This document shows positions 9,311 through 17,667 of a DNA stretch of 64,000 bases, one piece after another. The position numbers and the translations under genes are program-made. The notes under the pieces were generated by a model, which was not told the origin of the DNA, did not search any database, and saw only the letters and a program-made list of their open reading frames with translations. Positions within the stretch are counted from its first letter, which is position 1, and each line of letters begins with the position of its first letter. The stretch comes from an uncultured Alteromonadaceae bacterium (GTDB taxonomy: Bacteria; Pseudomonadota; Gammaproteobacteria; Pseudomonadales; Halieaceae), in contig CAJYAI010000005.1 of the NCBI GenBank assembly GCA_913064725.1, positions 1 through 64,000 of the forward strand. Direction: 5' to 3'.

Positions 9311-9325
9311 CTCATTATTAATGAG
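9311..9325. promoter_or_regulatory. 15-bp perfect palindrome, candidate TetR operator
   Basis: CTCATTA-T-TAATGAG is a perfect inverted repeat with 7-base arms around one central base. It sits in the 143-bp spacer between the AtuA-like gene and the divergent TetR gene, 36 bases from the former start codon and 92 from the latter. TetR-family regulators commonly bind such palindromes next to their own gene, so it is the best operator candidate. I see no convincing -35/-10 pair to place it relative to transcription starts. Confidence 0.5.
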
Positions 9326-9417
9326 GCATACTCACCACTATAGGCGCAACAAAATGTGGCGGCAAGCGCTTAAACCGCATTAAACGAGCAACGAAGTGAC
9401 ATGATGAAGCAGAGGCT

Positions 9418-10095
9418 ATGGCAGACACTCAACGGCAGCGACTAGAAGCGCGTGAAGAAGCCATTTTAGTTGCGGCTACCGCTGTTCTAGGCGAGTCGGG
9501 TGTCGACGGTGCGCGCATGGCAGAAATAGCGCGTCGAGCGGATGTCGCCGAGGGAACGGTTTATCTCTATTACAAAAATAAGCACGATCTACTTGAGGCC
9601 GTTGTCGATCGTTTTTGGAGAGAACTTACCCTAGGAGCAATCGCTGCGATCTCCGACAATACCACTGCCACGGAGCAACTGCGCGAGTTGGCGCACTATC
9701 ACCTGCAATCCCTGATCACTGACTTTAAACTCGTTGAAATCACGTCCCGCGCTGGCATGCGGCATGACGAACCGGGTCGCCAGCTGCCGCAAGTGCGGGA
9801 GTATGTCCGCGTATTTGATGCCATTATGCAGCGAGGCATCAATCAACAGGAATTCCAGGCAAACACACCAATCTGGCAAATGCGTGACGTATTTTACGGC
9901 AGCCTTGAATATTCCGCTCGAACCTTGGTGCTGCGCGCACAAGGCCTCGATAAATCGGTAGTTGAAAATGTCATTGGACTGTTCAACCTACATCGCGTCG
10001 ATGCCGATTCGGATAAACAGCCGCCCAGCGCCTCGATCGCGGATCACGACACCATCATAGAAGCCTTGGCGAGAATCGAATCAAAGCTCTCCTAA
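9418..10095 (+). CDS. TetR family transcriptional regulator
   Basis: This is a 225-residue regulator. The N-terminal helix-turn-helix reads MAEIARRADVAEGTVYLYYKNKHDLLEAVV (about residues 31-60), the standard TetR DNA-binding pattern. The C-terminal ligand-binding half is divergent, with a polar tail from about residue 195. It is transcribed away from the AtuA-like operon across a short shared spacer, the classical arrangement of a local repressor such as AtuR. The effector is probably a CoA-ester or pathway intermediate (inference). The Shine-Dalgarno sequence (AGAGG) is very close to the ATG, suggesting weak translation, as is common for repressors. Confidence 0.9.
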   Translation: MADTQRQRLEAREEAILVAATAVLGESGVDGARMAEIARRADVAEGTVYLYYKNKHDLLEAVVDRFWRELTLGAIAAISDNTTATEQLRELAHYHLQSLITDFKLVEITSRAGMRHDEPGRQLPQVREYVRVFDAIMQRGINQQEFQANTPIWQMRDVFYGSLEYSARTLVLRAQGLDKSVVENVIGLFNLHRVDADSDKQPPSASIADHDTIIEALARIESKLS

Positions 10096-10115
10096 GGACG
10101 AGGGATTAGAGTAGT

Positions 10116-11069
10116 CTAGCCATACTGAGCTCGACAGGCGTCGATAAATCGACCCAAGTCACCCTCCGGCAGCAGATTGATGCCGGCAGCAGCTGCTCGA
10201 CCGCCGCCCGATTCGAATTGCCGGCACACCTCATCCGCTCCAGTCCGATTGGTAAGAGGAGCTCGCACGCTCACGAGATAGCCTCCGGCAACATCGGTGA
10301 GCACCGCATGAGCCGTATCCGGCGACTTGTTGGCCAGCTCATTGCCGTAGACTCCACTGACACGCCGAGCCCATGGAGCATCAGGTAGGGCAACGATTAC
10401 CAGCTCTGATTCGTCTATCACGCGCGGCGCTGATATCGCCGCATGCATATCTGAATCATAGGCTCGCGTTAGGGTAGCGAGGAGATCAGCGTCATCTTCA
10501 AGCAGCGCGGAGGGAGACGCGTATTGCTGCATCCGTTGAAAGAGCGCTGCAGGGTGGAAGTGAAGATCCGCGGGCTGTGAGCCATAGGCATTGTAATTAA
10601 CACAAACCCCCAATCGCTTGAGCGCATCGCGATCAACCGCTGTCGATAGGTTCCCTATAATTATGTCCGCCGTAGTATCCAGATTATCGCCAAAGCAACC
10701 GACAGCGGCCCACTCGGCAAAGGCGCCTCTTAAACGTCCGTTCACAAGGGCACTCGTACACACGTCGGACGCAGGGCTGATAAGCGTATCGAGATTCGCA
10801 GTCATTGGTACATTGCCCGCGTAGTGGTGATCGCAAAAAAAGAGCTCTGCGCCAGCCTCAGTCAGTCGACACACGTCATCACGGTTCTTATCGAAGGAAA
10901 TATCGAGCGCTGTAACACGTCCCACTGAGTCTGAAGGGACGCGCTCTAACAGCTGAATGTCCCGTTTCACACCAGTGATTAATATTGCATCTGGACGCGC
11001 GTCATGGAGCCTCAATTGAATCAGGGCGCAAATGCCATCCGCATCGCCATTGAAGACATCGTAATCCAT
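10116..11069 (-). CDS. DHH family phosphoesterase
   Basis: The 317-residue protein has the N-terminal motif DVFNGDADGICAL (metal-binding aspartates), TALDISFDKN (near residue 55) and FFCDHHYAG (DHH motif, near residue 79). The C-terminal DHHA1-like end reads ESGGGRAAAAGINLLPEGDL. This is the layout of single-domain DHH/DHHA1 phosphoesterases such as NrnA/RecJ-like proteins and related hydrolases, which act on nucleotides, short oligonucleotides or similar phosphodiesters with manganese. No membrane segment or nucleotide-sensing domain is seen. It stands alone between tetR and comEA, and ends 20 bases from the convergent tetR stop. Substrate not determinable. Confidence 0.85.
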   Translation of the reverse strand: MDYDVFNGDADGICALIQLRLHDARPDAILITGVKRDIQLLERVPSDSVGRVTALDISFDKNRDDVCRLTEAGAELFFCDHHYAGNVPMTANLDTLISPASDVCTSALVNGRLRGAFAEWAAVGCFGDNLDTTADIIIGNLSTAVDRDALKRLGVCVNYNAYGSQPADLHFHPAALFQRMQQYASPSALLEDDADLLATLTRAYDSDMHAAISAPRVIDESELVIVALPDAPWARRVSGVYGNELANKSPDTAHAVLTDVAGGYLVSVRAPLTNRTGADEVCRQFESGGGRAAAAGINLLPEGDLGRFIDACRAQYG

Positions 11070-11157
11070 GTATCCACCCCCCGTGTTGGCGGGGAGGATA
11101 CTATCAGAAGTCGCCAGGGATATTATCGTGACCCCGCCAAATTTTACTTAGCCCTTC

Positions 11158-11469
11158 TCACTCTAAGGTCAAAATGGATAGATTTTTCTCGAGTAGTGCC
11201 GGACCAATACCGCGAACATCGACTAAGGCCTCAACGCTCTTAAAAGCACCATGACGCTCACGGAACTCGACAATACGCTTCGCGATCTCTGGCCCAACGC
11301 CCACCAATTCAGACGCCAAGGTGGCAACATCAGCAGTGTTGATATTTACCGCCTCGACTGCGTTTACCTGACTGACCGAAAAATACGTAAGTGCAAGGAC
11401 CGTGACTAACACCAGCCACAACGACCCCACCTTGTCTAAACCCCGCTTTAACATCTGCACTGCCTGCAT
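11158..11469 (-). CDS. ComEA-type helix-hairpin-helix DNA-binding protein
   Basis: This is a 103-residue protein with an N-terminal membrane/signal segment (LWLVLVTVLALTYFSVSQVNA), then two helix-hairpin-helix motifs: NINTADVATLASELVGVGPEIAKRIVEF and FKSVEALVDVRGIGPALLEKN. ComEA proteins bind DNA non-specifically in the periplasm during uptake. I start it at ATG 11469 because AGGAG lies 7 bases upstream; the longer ORF from 11556 would include the 15-bp direct repeat region and has no ribosome site. It lies downstream of pyrF in the same orientation. A role in DNA uptake is inferred; small ComEA-like proteins also occur in non-competent bacteria. Confidence 0.85.
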   Translation of the reverse strand: MQAVQMLKRGLDKVGSLWLVLVTVLALTYFSVSQVNAVEAVNINTADVATLASELVGVGPEIAKRIVEFRERHGAFKSVEALVDVRGIGPALLEKNLSILTLE

Positions 11470-11480
11470 AAAGTATCTCC

Positions 11481-11508
11481 TATTCAACGAGCTTTTATTC
11501 AACGAGCT
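11481..11508. repeat. Short direct repeat upstream of comEA
   Basis: TATTCAACGAGCT occurs at 11481-11493 and again at 11496-11508, giving a 15-base period. It lies immediately upstream of the comEA Shine-Dalgarno sequence in the transcribed leader. It may be a simple slippage duplication. Confidence 0.85.
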
Positions 11509-11586
11509 GTCTGCGCTCAACATCAGACTAGGAGTTTGGTTAGTTTGCTGCATCATCAGTGAAGAGGCAGGCAGTAAAACGGTGGC

Positions 11587-12285
11587 TTAGGCTCGGGTGA
11601 GGCGACTTATGATGCTGTCGATGACATCTGTTGGATTGATTGCGGCCGTGATTGAGCGACCGACAACGAGATAGTTAGACCCTCCCGCTACTGCATCCCA
11701 TGGCGTAACGACCCGTCGCTGATCACCTGCGTCGTCATCGGGTAGACGAATACCAGGCGTGACTAGAGTGAATTTATCACCACACTGCGCTCGCAAAGAC
11801 CGTGCTTCTTGCGCGGAGCACACCACTCCATCCAACCCTGCCGACTGTGCGATGGATGCTAGACGCGCAACATAGTCTGCTGGTTGCTCATTAATTCCGA
11901 GTTCGGATAGGTCACCACTATCCATACTTGTCAGAACCGTTACCGCTATCAGCTGTGTTTGATGATTGTTACTGCGCTCGACCGCCTCCGCCGCGGCTTC
12001 CATCATGCGACGGCCACCTACGGCATGCACATTTACCATCCACACACCGAGGTCTACCGCCGCTCCCACTGCGCCGGCAACCGTGTTGGGAATATCGTGG
12101 AACTTCAAATCAAGAAACACGTCAAAGCCAAGTGCATGCAGTGCATCTAGGACCTTCGGACCCTCGTTCGTAAATAATTGCTTCCCTACTTTTACGCGCA
12201 CTTTTGCGGGGTCGAGCAGACGCGCACAAGCCATGGCGTCATCCAGCGTCGAATAATCAAGGGCGACAATTAACGGACTTAACAT
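11587..12285 (-). CDS. pyrF: Orotidine-5'-phosphate decarboxylase
   Basis: The product decarboxylates OMP to UMP, the last step of de novo pyrimidine synthesis. It starts LSPLIVALDYSTLDDA and has the catalytic signature FLDLKFHDIPNTV (Asp-Lys-His-Asp) near residue 60. The C-terminal phosphate-binding part reads LVTPGIRLP and YLVVGRSITAA. At 232 residues it is normal for the family. I choose ATG 12285; the ORF track begins six residues earlier at a GTG with no ribosome site. It follows lapB by about two dozen bases, as in many gammaproteobacteria where lapA-lapB-pyrF are linked. Confidence 0.96.
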   Translation of the reverse strand: MLSPLIVALDYSTLDDAMACARLLDPAKVRVKVGKQLFTNEGPKVLDALHALGFDVFLDLKFHDIPNTVAGAVGAAVDLGVWMVNVHAVGGRRMMEAAAEAVERSNNHQTQLIAVTVLTSMDSGDLSELGINEQPADYVARLASIAQSAGLDGVVCSAQEARSLRAQCGDKFTLVTPGIRLPDDDAGDQRRVVTPWDAVAGGSNYLVVGRSITAAINPTDVIDSIISRLTRA

Positions 12286-12308
12286 ATCATTCTCATCGAG
12301 CACCGGAG

Positions 12309-13487
12309 TTACTGTTTGGGGCGGTGCAGTGTATCCCAGCTTTTACAACCCGGACATTGCCAGTAGAAGCTCGGTCCGTGAAAACCACAGACACCGCACA
12401 GATAAGCGGACTGGCGCGATGCCAGCCTCTGGGCACCTGCAATAACTTCGGGGCTCACCACGTCCTCACCTAAAAGCTCAATCGCCTGTCTCAACAGCTT
12501 TGGACTCGGCTGGGTCAGTAAGCCCTGTTTGATAACGTCGAGCGCTCGCGCCTGCTGTCCACGGGCTAGATATTCTTCAGCAGCAATGACTCTCATTTGT
12601 GGATCCTGCGTATGCTCGAGTAATGCAGACAGAAGGTCTGTCACATCATCGCGACGGTCAATCTCATCGCTGACCACCAGCAGATCCTGAATAAACTCAG
12701 GCAATCGATCAGGCGAGGCTTGCGCTAGACGCATTAGTCGATCATACGCCTCCTGTGCCTTATCGCCCTTATGATCCAGCCTTGCCAAAATAATCTGAGG
12801 CCAGACAGCATCGTCACACCAGTTCAATGCTTCAGTCGCCAAACGCCCAGCGGACTCGGTGTCGCCCCGCATATCATCGTCTTCGGCGGCCTCACAACAG
12901 TAATGCGCCAACTTCTCTCGGATGGCAGAGGCTCTGGCGACGGCGGCCGGTTCCTGTTGAGAAGAGACTTCCACAAGCTGAGATTCGGCGAGCTGTCGCG
13001 CCTGCACCCAATCACGACTCGCTTCATATACCTCGATGAGTAACACCCTGGCATCGGCTTGATGATCCACCGACAACTCGATCAGATCTTTTAACAGCTG
13101 CTCTGCACGGTCTAATAAGCCTGCTGCGATAAAGTCTTTGGCAAGTTCAAGATGAGCTTGGTTCTTCTGAACGTCAGGTAATTTGCTTCGGGACAACAGT
13201 GACTGATGAATTTTGATGGCATTGTCCACCTCACCTCGTTTCCTGAGCAAACTGCCGAATGTGATGTGGGTTTCAAACGTTTCAGCGTTCACAGCCAGCG
13301 CATCGCTAAAGGCCTTCAGCGCGGATTCCTGTTCGCCATCGAGTAAAAAGTTCAGGCCAAGATAATATTGCGAAGGTGGGCTCTTATCCTCCCCCTTATC
13401 GCTTGCCGATGCACTTCGGCCGAGCACCCATCCTGCTGCTACGGCCAAAAACAATAACCCCAGGAGGAGCGTACTCGGCTCAGCCAT
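12309..13487 (-). CDS. lapB: Lipopolysaccharide assembly protein B (TPR, rubredoxin-like)
   Basis: The 392-residue protein has an N-terminal membrane anchor (LLLGLLFLAVAAGWVLG), a cytoplasmic array of TPR helices (about residues 40-350) and a C-terminal rubredoxin-type metal site, YLCGVCG ... WQCPGCKSW. This matches LapB/YciM, which with FtsH controls LpxC turnover and so LPS synthesis. Its start overlaps the end of lapA by eight bases, the conserved lapAB arrangement. All four zinc/iron cysteines are present, so it should be functional. Confidence 0.95.
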   Translation of the reverse strand: MAEPSTLLLGLLFLAVAAGWVLGRSASASDKGEDKSPPSQYYLGLNFLLDGEQESALKAFSDALAVNAETFETHITFGSLLRKRGEVDNAIKIHQSLLSRSKLPDVQKNQAHLELAKDFIAAGLLDRAEQLLKDLIELSVDHQADARVLLIEVYEASRDWVQARQLAESQLVEVSSQQEPAAVARASAIREKLAHYCCEAAEDDDMRGDTESAGRLATEALNWCDDAVWPQIILARLDHKGDKAQEAYDRLMRLAQASPDRLPEFIQDLLVVSDEIDRRDDVTDLLSALLEHTQDPQMRVIAAEEYLARGQQARALDVIKQGLLTQPSPKLLRQAIELLGEDVVSPEVIAGAQRLASRQSAYLCGVCGFHGPSFYWQCPGCKSWDTLHRPKQ

Positions 13488-13773
13488 TAGACACGTCTTT
13501 ATCCAAGCGCTGCCGCAGTTTCGAATTCTCCCGCCTGAGCGACATCAACGACGCGCGCTGTGTCATCACAAGCGTCGAACTTATGAGACTGCCGACAACA
13601 ACACCTAGAATTAAAAAGCCAAGTAGCCAAACCGCCACCGACTGCTCGGGCAGGGTCACTGTAAACAGGACAAGTGGGATCAGACCGGTGTTTTGACTTG
13701 CGAAGATTGCGCCCAAAAAGATCGATAGACAAAGCGTCGTCAGGGTCAGCGCGGCACGGAGCCAGCTGAGCAT
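13480..13773 (-). CDS. lapA: Lipopolysaccharide assembly protein A domain protein
   Basis: This 97-residue inner-membrane protein has two hydrophobic segments, LRAALTLTTLCLSIFLGAIFA and VAVWLLGFLILGVVVGSLI, followed by a short cytoplasmic helix rich in charge (SLRRENSKLRQRLDKD). The intervening GLIPLVLFTVTLPEQS segment is typical of LapA/YciS. It acts with LapB in LPS assembly control. The start codon overlaps the ihfB stop (TAATG) and the end overlaps lapB, so all three are translationally linked. Confidence 0.92.
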   Translation of the reverse strand: MLSWLRAALTLTTLCLSIFLGAIFASQNTGLIPLVLFTVTLPEQSVAVWLLGFLILGVVVGSLISSTLVMTQRASLMSLRRENSKLRQRLDKDVSNG

Positions 13774-14069
13774 TAGAATACCGCCTTGATTGAACGATTT
13801 ACGCGTTCCCTCAGCTCTTTTCCTGGCTTAAAATGTGGCACGTGCTTTCCTTCGAGCTCAACAGCATCGCCCGTTTTTGGGTTTCTTCCTCGACGCGGCT
13901 CTCTGTAGTGTAAAGAGAAACTACCAAAGCCCCTGATCTCGATGCGCTCGCCTGAAGCAAGCGACTCGGCCATATGATCAATCATTAGCTTTATCGCCAA
14001 CTCAACATCCTTAGATGTCAGCTGATTTTGCTGTGATGCCATTAATTCAATGAGTTCGCTTCTAGTCAT
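13773..14069 (-). CDS. ihfB: Integration host factor subunit beta
   Basis: This 98-residue member of the HU/IHF family has [28 protein letters not shown], including the DNA-minor-groove arm with the intercalating proline, and [16 protein letters not shown] at the C-terminus. It is nearly the same as enterobacterial IHF-beta along its length. I start at ATG 14069 (MTRSELIEL), matching the family; the ORF-track extension of 15 residues is an upstream read-through. In related bacteria ihfB directly follows rpsA. Here three extra genes lie between them. Confidence 0.97.
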   Translation of the reverse strand: MTRSELIELMASQQNQLTSKDVELAIKLMIDHMAESLASGERIEIRGFGSFSLHYREPRRGRNPKTGDAVELEGKHVPHFKPGKELRERVNRSIKAVF

Positions 14070-14169
14070 TACCACCCCCTCTGGCGACCATTGTCCACTT
14101 CCAACACCCGACACACAAGTCTTTCATTTCAATCAACTTTATAGGCGATGAGCTGGGCGTAGCAGATGA

Positions 14170-16044
14170 TCAGAGGCGCGCCAAGAATTTTTCGAGCGAC
14201 TGCAGATCGAGCGGCTTGGTCAAAACACCTGCAAACCCCGCCGCTTCGAATTCCTCAATAGCATCGCTACCAGCATTAGCTGTGCATGCGTAAGCGCGCA
14301 GGTCGCTGGACGCAATGGGCGTATTACGTATCCACTGGAGCAAGTCGAGCCCAGAGTACTCGGGCATCTGAATATCTGTGATCAATACATCAAACCGCGT
14401 TGCCTTGAGGATATTTAGACCCTCTTCAGCAGAGGACGCCATAGTGAGATTAACACCCAGGCGCTCCATCATGGCAGACATTACCATCCGGTTCGTGACG
14501 CTGTCCTCGACGTATAAAATATCAAGGGTTTTTTTTCGTTCCAGCATCATCGCATCGTCGTCGACAATAGCGCCGGCAACTAACACGTCATCCTCGGCGG
14601 GTAACTTTGCAAAGTTCAGTGCAAAATCAAGCGTAGTTCCCTTATCTACAACGCTCGAGATATTGAGCTGAGCACCCATAGTCTCCAGCAACCTCTTAAC
14701 AATGCTCAGTCCCAGACCGGTACCAGAGAACTTCCGGTTGAGACCCTCTGCTGCTTGGAAGTATGGTTCACCGACCTTACTTAAATGCTCAGGCGCTATT
14801 CCGATACCGGTGTCGGCCACCACAAATAAAATTTCCACGTTATAAACTGACTGACTGAGCACTGACACTTCCAGACTCACCTCGCCTTGACGAGTGAATT
14901 TGCGCGCATTACCGAGCAGATTTAGGAGGATCTGGCCAACACGTTGACCGTCGATTTGGACACGAAAATCTTTAACTTCATCAATCGCCGAATGGAATTT
15001 GATTGGAGAATCGTCGAACAAAATATCCGTGGTCGTGGCGATATCACTGAGAAATTCAAATAAATCAGTAGGCTCAGTAACCAGCATGATCGGCTCGTGC
15101 TCCCAGCGTTGAAAGTCTAAGAGCTCGTTTATCAGCAGTAATAAGGTCTGTGCGCCGCGCCTAGCGATAGAGAGGTATTTAGGGTCTGACTCGTCGATAT
15201 TTCCTTGCACGGACATCAAATCTAAGGAGGCAATGATGCTATGAAGTGGGGTTCTGAGCTCGTGACTCACGCTGGCGGTAAACGCATCCTTTGCTTTCAG
15301 AGCCTCGCGAAGCTCCAACGTCCGCTCTTCAACAGTTTCTTCGAGTGACAGGAATAATCGTCTGTTCTCCCGCTCCTGTAAGCGCAGTTTCGTTTTTAAA
15401 CGCCGCAAACTGGCAGCAAGCTTTCCGATCTCGTCATCACGCGACCTCTTAAACAATCGATCAGAATAGTTACCCTCTCCAAGTCGATCTGCCAGCCCAG
15501 CCGCCTCAATGATCGGCAGTAGTACGCGAGTCGATAGTTGTCTGGCGAATACCAATTGAAGAAGACAGATCACGCCAAATGCGAAATACAATGGCTGATT
15601 CAAAGACCACAATCGTGCTTTGAGCACACCTCGCTCAAACATGACCACTACCGTACCATCGAAAATATCGCTCGTGAAATTTCGTTCAGCCGATAGAAAG
15701 CGAGGACTATAAATCTCTGCGACAGAAGCAAGTTCCTCGCTCGACGGAAAGGCCGCAAAAATGCGTCGCTGGTCCGCTTCGTCACTTAAAACGGCAATGA
15801 TGGGCGCGCGCGCGTCAGTCTTAATTTGCTCATTAAGGTCAGATAAAGCCGATAAATTTTCCTGTTCTAAAGCCGATCGAACGCTTAAAGAGTAAGCTAC
15901 CGCCAGACTCGACAGCTCATCGCGCATGCTCTTTTCAAGGGCCGCCTCTTGACGATTTGGCAGAACATACAGCATCAATAAGCCCACCAAGCTCGTCACT
16001 AACAACATTAGTGCCGCCACTTGATAGAGTACTGACTTATTCAC
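14170..16044 (-). CDS. Hybrid sensor histidine kinase with receiver domain
   Basis: The 624-residue protein reads as TM1 (about 5-28), a periplasmic loop of about 120 residues, TM2 (about 151-172), HAMP (about 173-225), a coiled coil to about 255, HisKA with SVSHELRTPLHS placing the phospho-histidine at His261, HATPase with NLLGNARKF, DTGIGI and FSGTGLGLSIVKRL, and a C-terminal receiver with DVLITDIQMPEYSG (Asp557), the CTANA switch and the TKP lysine. There is no HPt domain and no separate response regulator nearby, so the output is unknown. Its GTG start overlaps the stop of the PstS-like gene (GTGA). It probably receives the signal collected by the two envelope proteins encoded just upstream. 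Confidence 0.93.
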   Translation of the reverse strand: MNKSVLYQVAALMLLVTSLVGLLMLYVLPNRQEAALEKSMRDELSSLAVAYSLSVRSALEQENLSALSDLNEQIKTDARAPIIAVLSDEADQRRIFAAFPSSEELASVAEIYSPRFLSAERNFTSDIFDGTVVVMFERGVLKARLWSLNQPLYFAFGVICLLQLVFARQLSTRVLLPIIEAAGLADRLGEGNYSDRLFKRSRDDEIGKLAASLRRLKTKLRLQERENRRLFLSLEETVEERTLELREALKAKDAFTASVSHELRTPLHSIIASLDLMSVQGNIDESDPKYLSIARRGAQTLLLLINELLDFQRWEHEPIMLVTEPTDLFEFLSDIATTTDILFDDSPIKFHSAIDEVKDFRVQIDGQRVGQILLNLLGNARKFTRQGEVSLEVSVLSQSVYNVEILFVVADTGIGIAPEHLSKVGEPYFQAAEGLNRKFSGTGLGLSIVKRLLETMGAQLNISSVVDKGTTLDFALNFAKLPAEDDVLVAGAIVDDDAMMLERKKTLDILYVEDSVTNRMVMSAMMERLGVNLTMASSAEEGLNILKATRFDVLITDIQMPEYSGLDLLQWIRNTPIASSDLRAYACTANAGSDAIEEFEAAGFAGVLTKPLDLQSLEKFLARL

Positions 16045-16484
16045 CTGAGGCTAATCACCATCAGTTCCTCGGAGACCTCTGGCGCCGCGCTGGCAACGAC
16101 GACACCTAGGGCACCGAGCTGACTTGCAACACGCTCTATCACAGCCTCGTTATTTTCGGCGTAGTCAGGCGCATTGGCCCGTCCACTGAACACCAAACGA
16201 AACCACGAGCGCTGCATAACCCGACCTGAAGCGCCAAATAGCTGTTGCGCCACGGTATCAAAGTGCGGTGATGTACGAGAGGGGAGGATCACTTTTGCTG
16301 GATCGCCCTTATCCCAGTTCCGACGCTGTCCCGTTAAAAGACTCTCAAGCGCGCCTTGATCTACCGAAGATCCTGAAGGCGCGTTAACAACAATAAACAG
16401 ATCAGCCGCCCAGGTGCTGTTGGCTGCGGGAGGCGTCACGGTGAGCGCGATCGTAGTCAGTAATGTGAGCAGATGTCGGGGCAT
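16041..16484 (-). CDS. Small PstS-like periplasmic substrate-binding protein
   Basis: Using ATG 16484 gives 147 residues with a signal peptide (MPRHLLTLLTTIALTVTPPAANSTWA). The mature part has SVDQGALESLLTGQRRNWDKGDPAKVILPSRTS and VMQRSWFRLVFSGRANAPDYAENNEAVIERV, then LGALGVVVAS. This resembles short, roughly one-lobe phosphate-binding-like proteins (PBP-like superfamily) that often accompany sensor genes rather than ABC transporters. No permease or ATPase gene is adjacent. It starts eight bases after the outer-membrane barrel gene and overlaps the hybrid kinase gene by four bases. A ligand-presenting partner of the kinase is my inference. Confidence 0.72.
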   Translation of the reverse strand: MPRHLLTLLTTIALTVTPPAANSTWAADLFIVVNAPSGSSVDQGALESLLTGQRRNWDKGDPAKVILPSRTSPHFDTVAQQLFGASGRVMQRSWFRLVFSGRANAPDYAENNEAVIERVASQLGALGVVVASAAPEVSEELMVISLR

Positions 16485-16492
16485 ATACGACG

Positions 16493-17575
16493 TTAAAATC
16501 CGAGCGATAGTTGGACTTCCAAGACAGAGCCCTCTGTTTTGACTTGTGTCGACCGATTTTGCTCTTCCCTGAGTTCCACTTTCAGTGCGACACCACGGGT
16601 CACAAACCACTCGGTACCGATACCGTATCGCTGTACAATCCCGGGCGTAAAATGAACTTCATCTCTCGACACGTTGACGTAATCGAATAGCGTGTAAACA
16701 GAAAGAGCATCATTTAGGTGATAACCCAGGTACTGAAACCCGGCCCAGTTCCAATCACCTTGATCTGTCCTATTTGACGACAGCTCGGTGAGAGAACGCC
16801 ACATGTCGCCCTCGTGGTGCAGGGACCACGACAGCAGCTCGTAAGCGATGTCCTCACCTGACTCAGAGCGCACGTCACCTGCGGATGAGGCAGAGTCGTG
16901 GATTACACCTGATTGACCCCCAAGATGATGACCGCCGTGGAAGGGATTTTCCTCGTGATCAAGAATCGTATCCCGATAGTAGCTGAACACGCTTTTGGAC
17001 CCAGTAGTTGGCAACCAACTAAAACTCGCGGTATAGGATTGAATGCCGTCGGCGAAAACGTCGTTTCCTGCAGATTGTCCGCTTCCAACAACCAGGTCAT
17101 ATCCCACGCCGTCAACCATAGGGCTTTGTCCCGACAGCCGAATACCGATTTCGTGAACTGGAATGAAGCGTCCAAACGAGGCTGGCCGGTTAATCGTTGG
17201 AAAAAAATACCGACCATGATGAAAGTTGTCGTTCCAGTAATTTACCGGGGTATGCATTTTTCCAAAACTGATCGCATTGTCTCGATCAAACTCGTACCGG
17301 ACGCGGATGCGCTCCAGGGTAAACTGCTTATCGCGGTATTTCTCAGCCTGAAACGTCGCCTCCGATAAAAAAGACCACCTTCCTATGTTGCCCGTTAGAA
17401 ATAATGCCGACTCACCCCACTCGAATTCTCGATCTGAAGCCTCAGCAGCATCAGAGGTATCGAACTCAAAATGGGTAAACCAATTGGCGTTAATATCCTG
17501 CGCGTGGACTGAGAAGGCAGATACTGTCCCCACACTAAAAATAATTGCCTTAGTAAAACATTTGTATGCTTTCAT
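16493..17575 (-). CDS. Outer-membrane beta-barrel (porin-like) protein
   Basis: The 360-residue protein has a signal peptide (KAIIFSVGTVSAFSVHAQ) and alternating polar/hydrophobic strands ending in an aromatic C-terminal residue (VLEVQLSLGF), the hallmark of BAM-inserted barrels. Segments such as IRVRYEFDRDNAISFGKMHTPVNYWND and GIGTEWFVTRGVALKVELREEQ look like barrel strands. I do not recognise a substrate. The gene is first in a three-gene set with the PstS-like protein and the hybrid kinase and is separated from rpsA by a strong terminator, so this cassette should have its own promoter between about 17,576 and 17,612. Confidence 0.78.
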   Translation of the reverse strand: MKAYKCFTKAIIFSVGTVSAFSVHAQDINANWFTHFEFDTSDAAEASDREFEWGESALFLTGNIGRWSFLSEATFQAEKYRDKQFTLERIRVRYEFDRDNAISFGKMHTPVNYWNDNFHHGRYFFPTINRPASFGRFIPVHEIGIRLSGQSPMVDGVGYDLVVGSGQSAGNDVFADGIQSYTASFSWLPTTGSKSVFSYYRDTILDHEENPFHGGHHLGGQSGVIHDSASSAGDVRSESGEDIAYELLSWSLHHEGDMWRSLTELSSNRTDQGDWNWAGFQYLGYHLNDALSVYTLFDYVNVSRDEVHFTPGIVQRYGIGTEWFVTRGVALKVELREEQNRSTQVKTEGSVLEVQLSLGF

Positions 17576-17612
17576 AACCCTTAATGTGTCATTTTTTTGG
17601 CGCCGCGAAAAG

Positions 17613-17643
17613 CAAAAAAAAAAACCGGCAAAGCCGGTTTTTT
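17613..17643 (-). terminator. Intrinsic terminator of rpsA
   Basis: On the minus strand AACCGGC-TTT-GCCGGTT forms a GC-rich hairpin followed by a run of about ten T residues, beginning some 25 bases after the rpsA stop. This is a textbook rho-independent terminator and should separate rpsA from the sensory cassette downstream. The other strand also has a few flanking T residues, so it could work weakly in both directions. Confidence 0.9.
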
Positions 17644-17667
17644 GTGGATTACGCTGTCAGACTGAGC

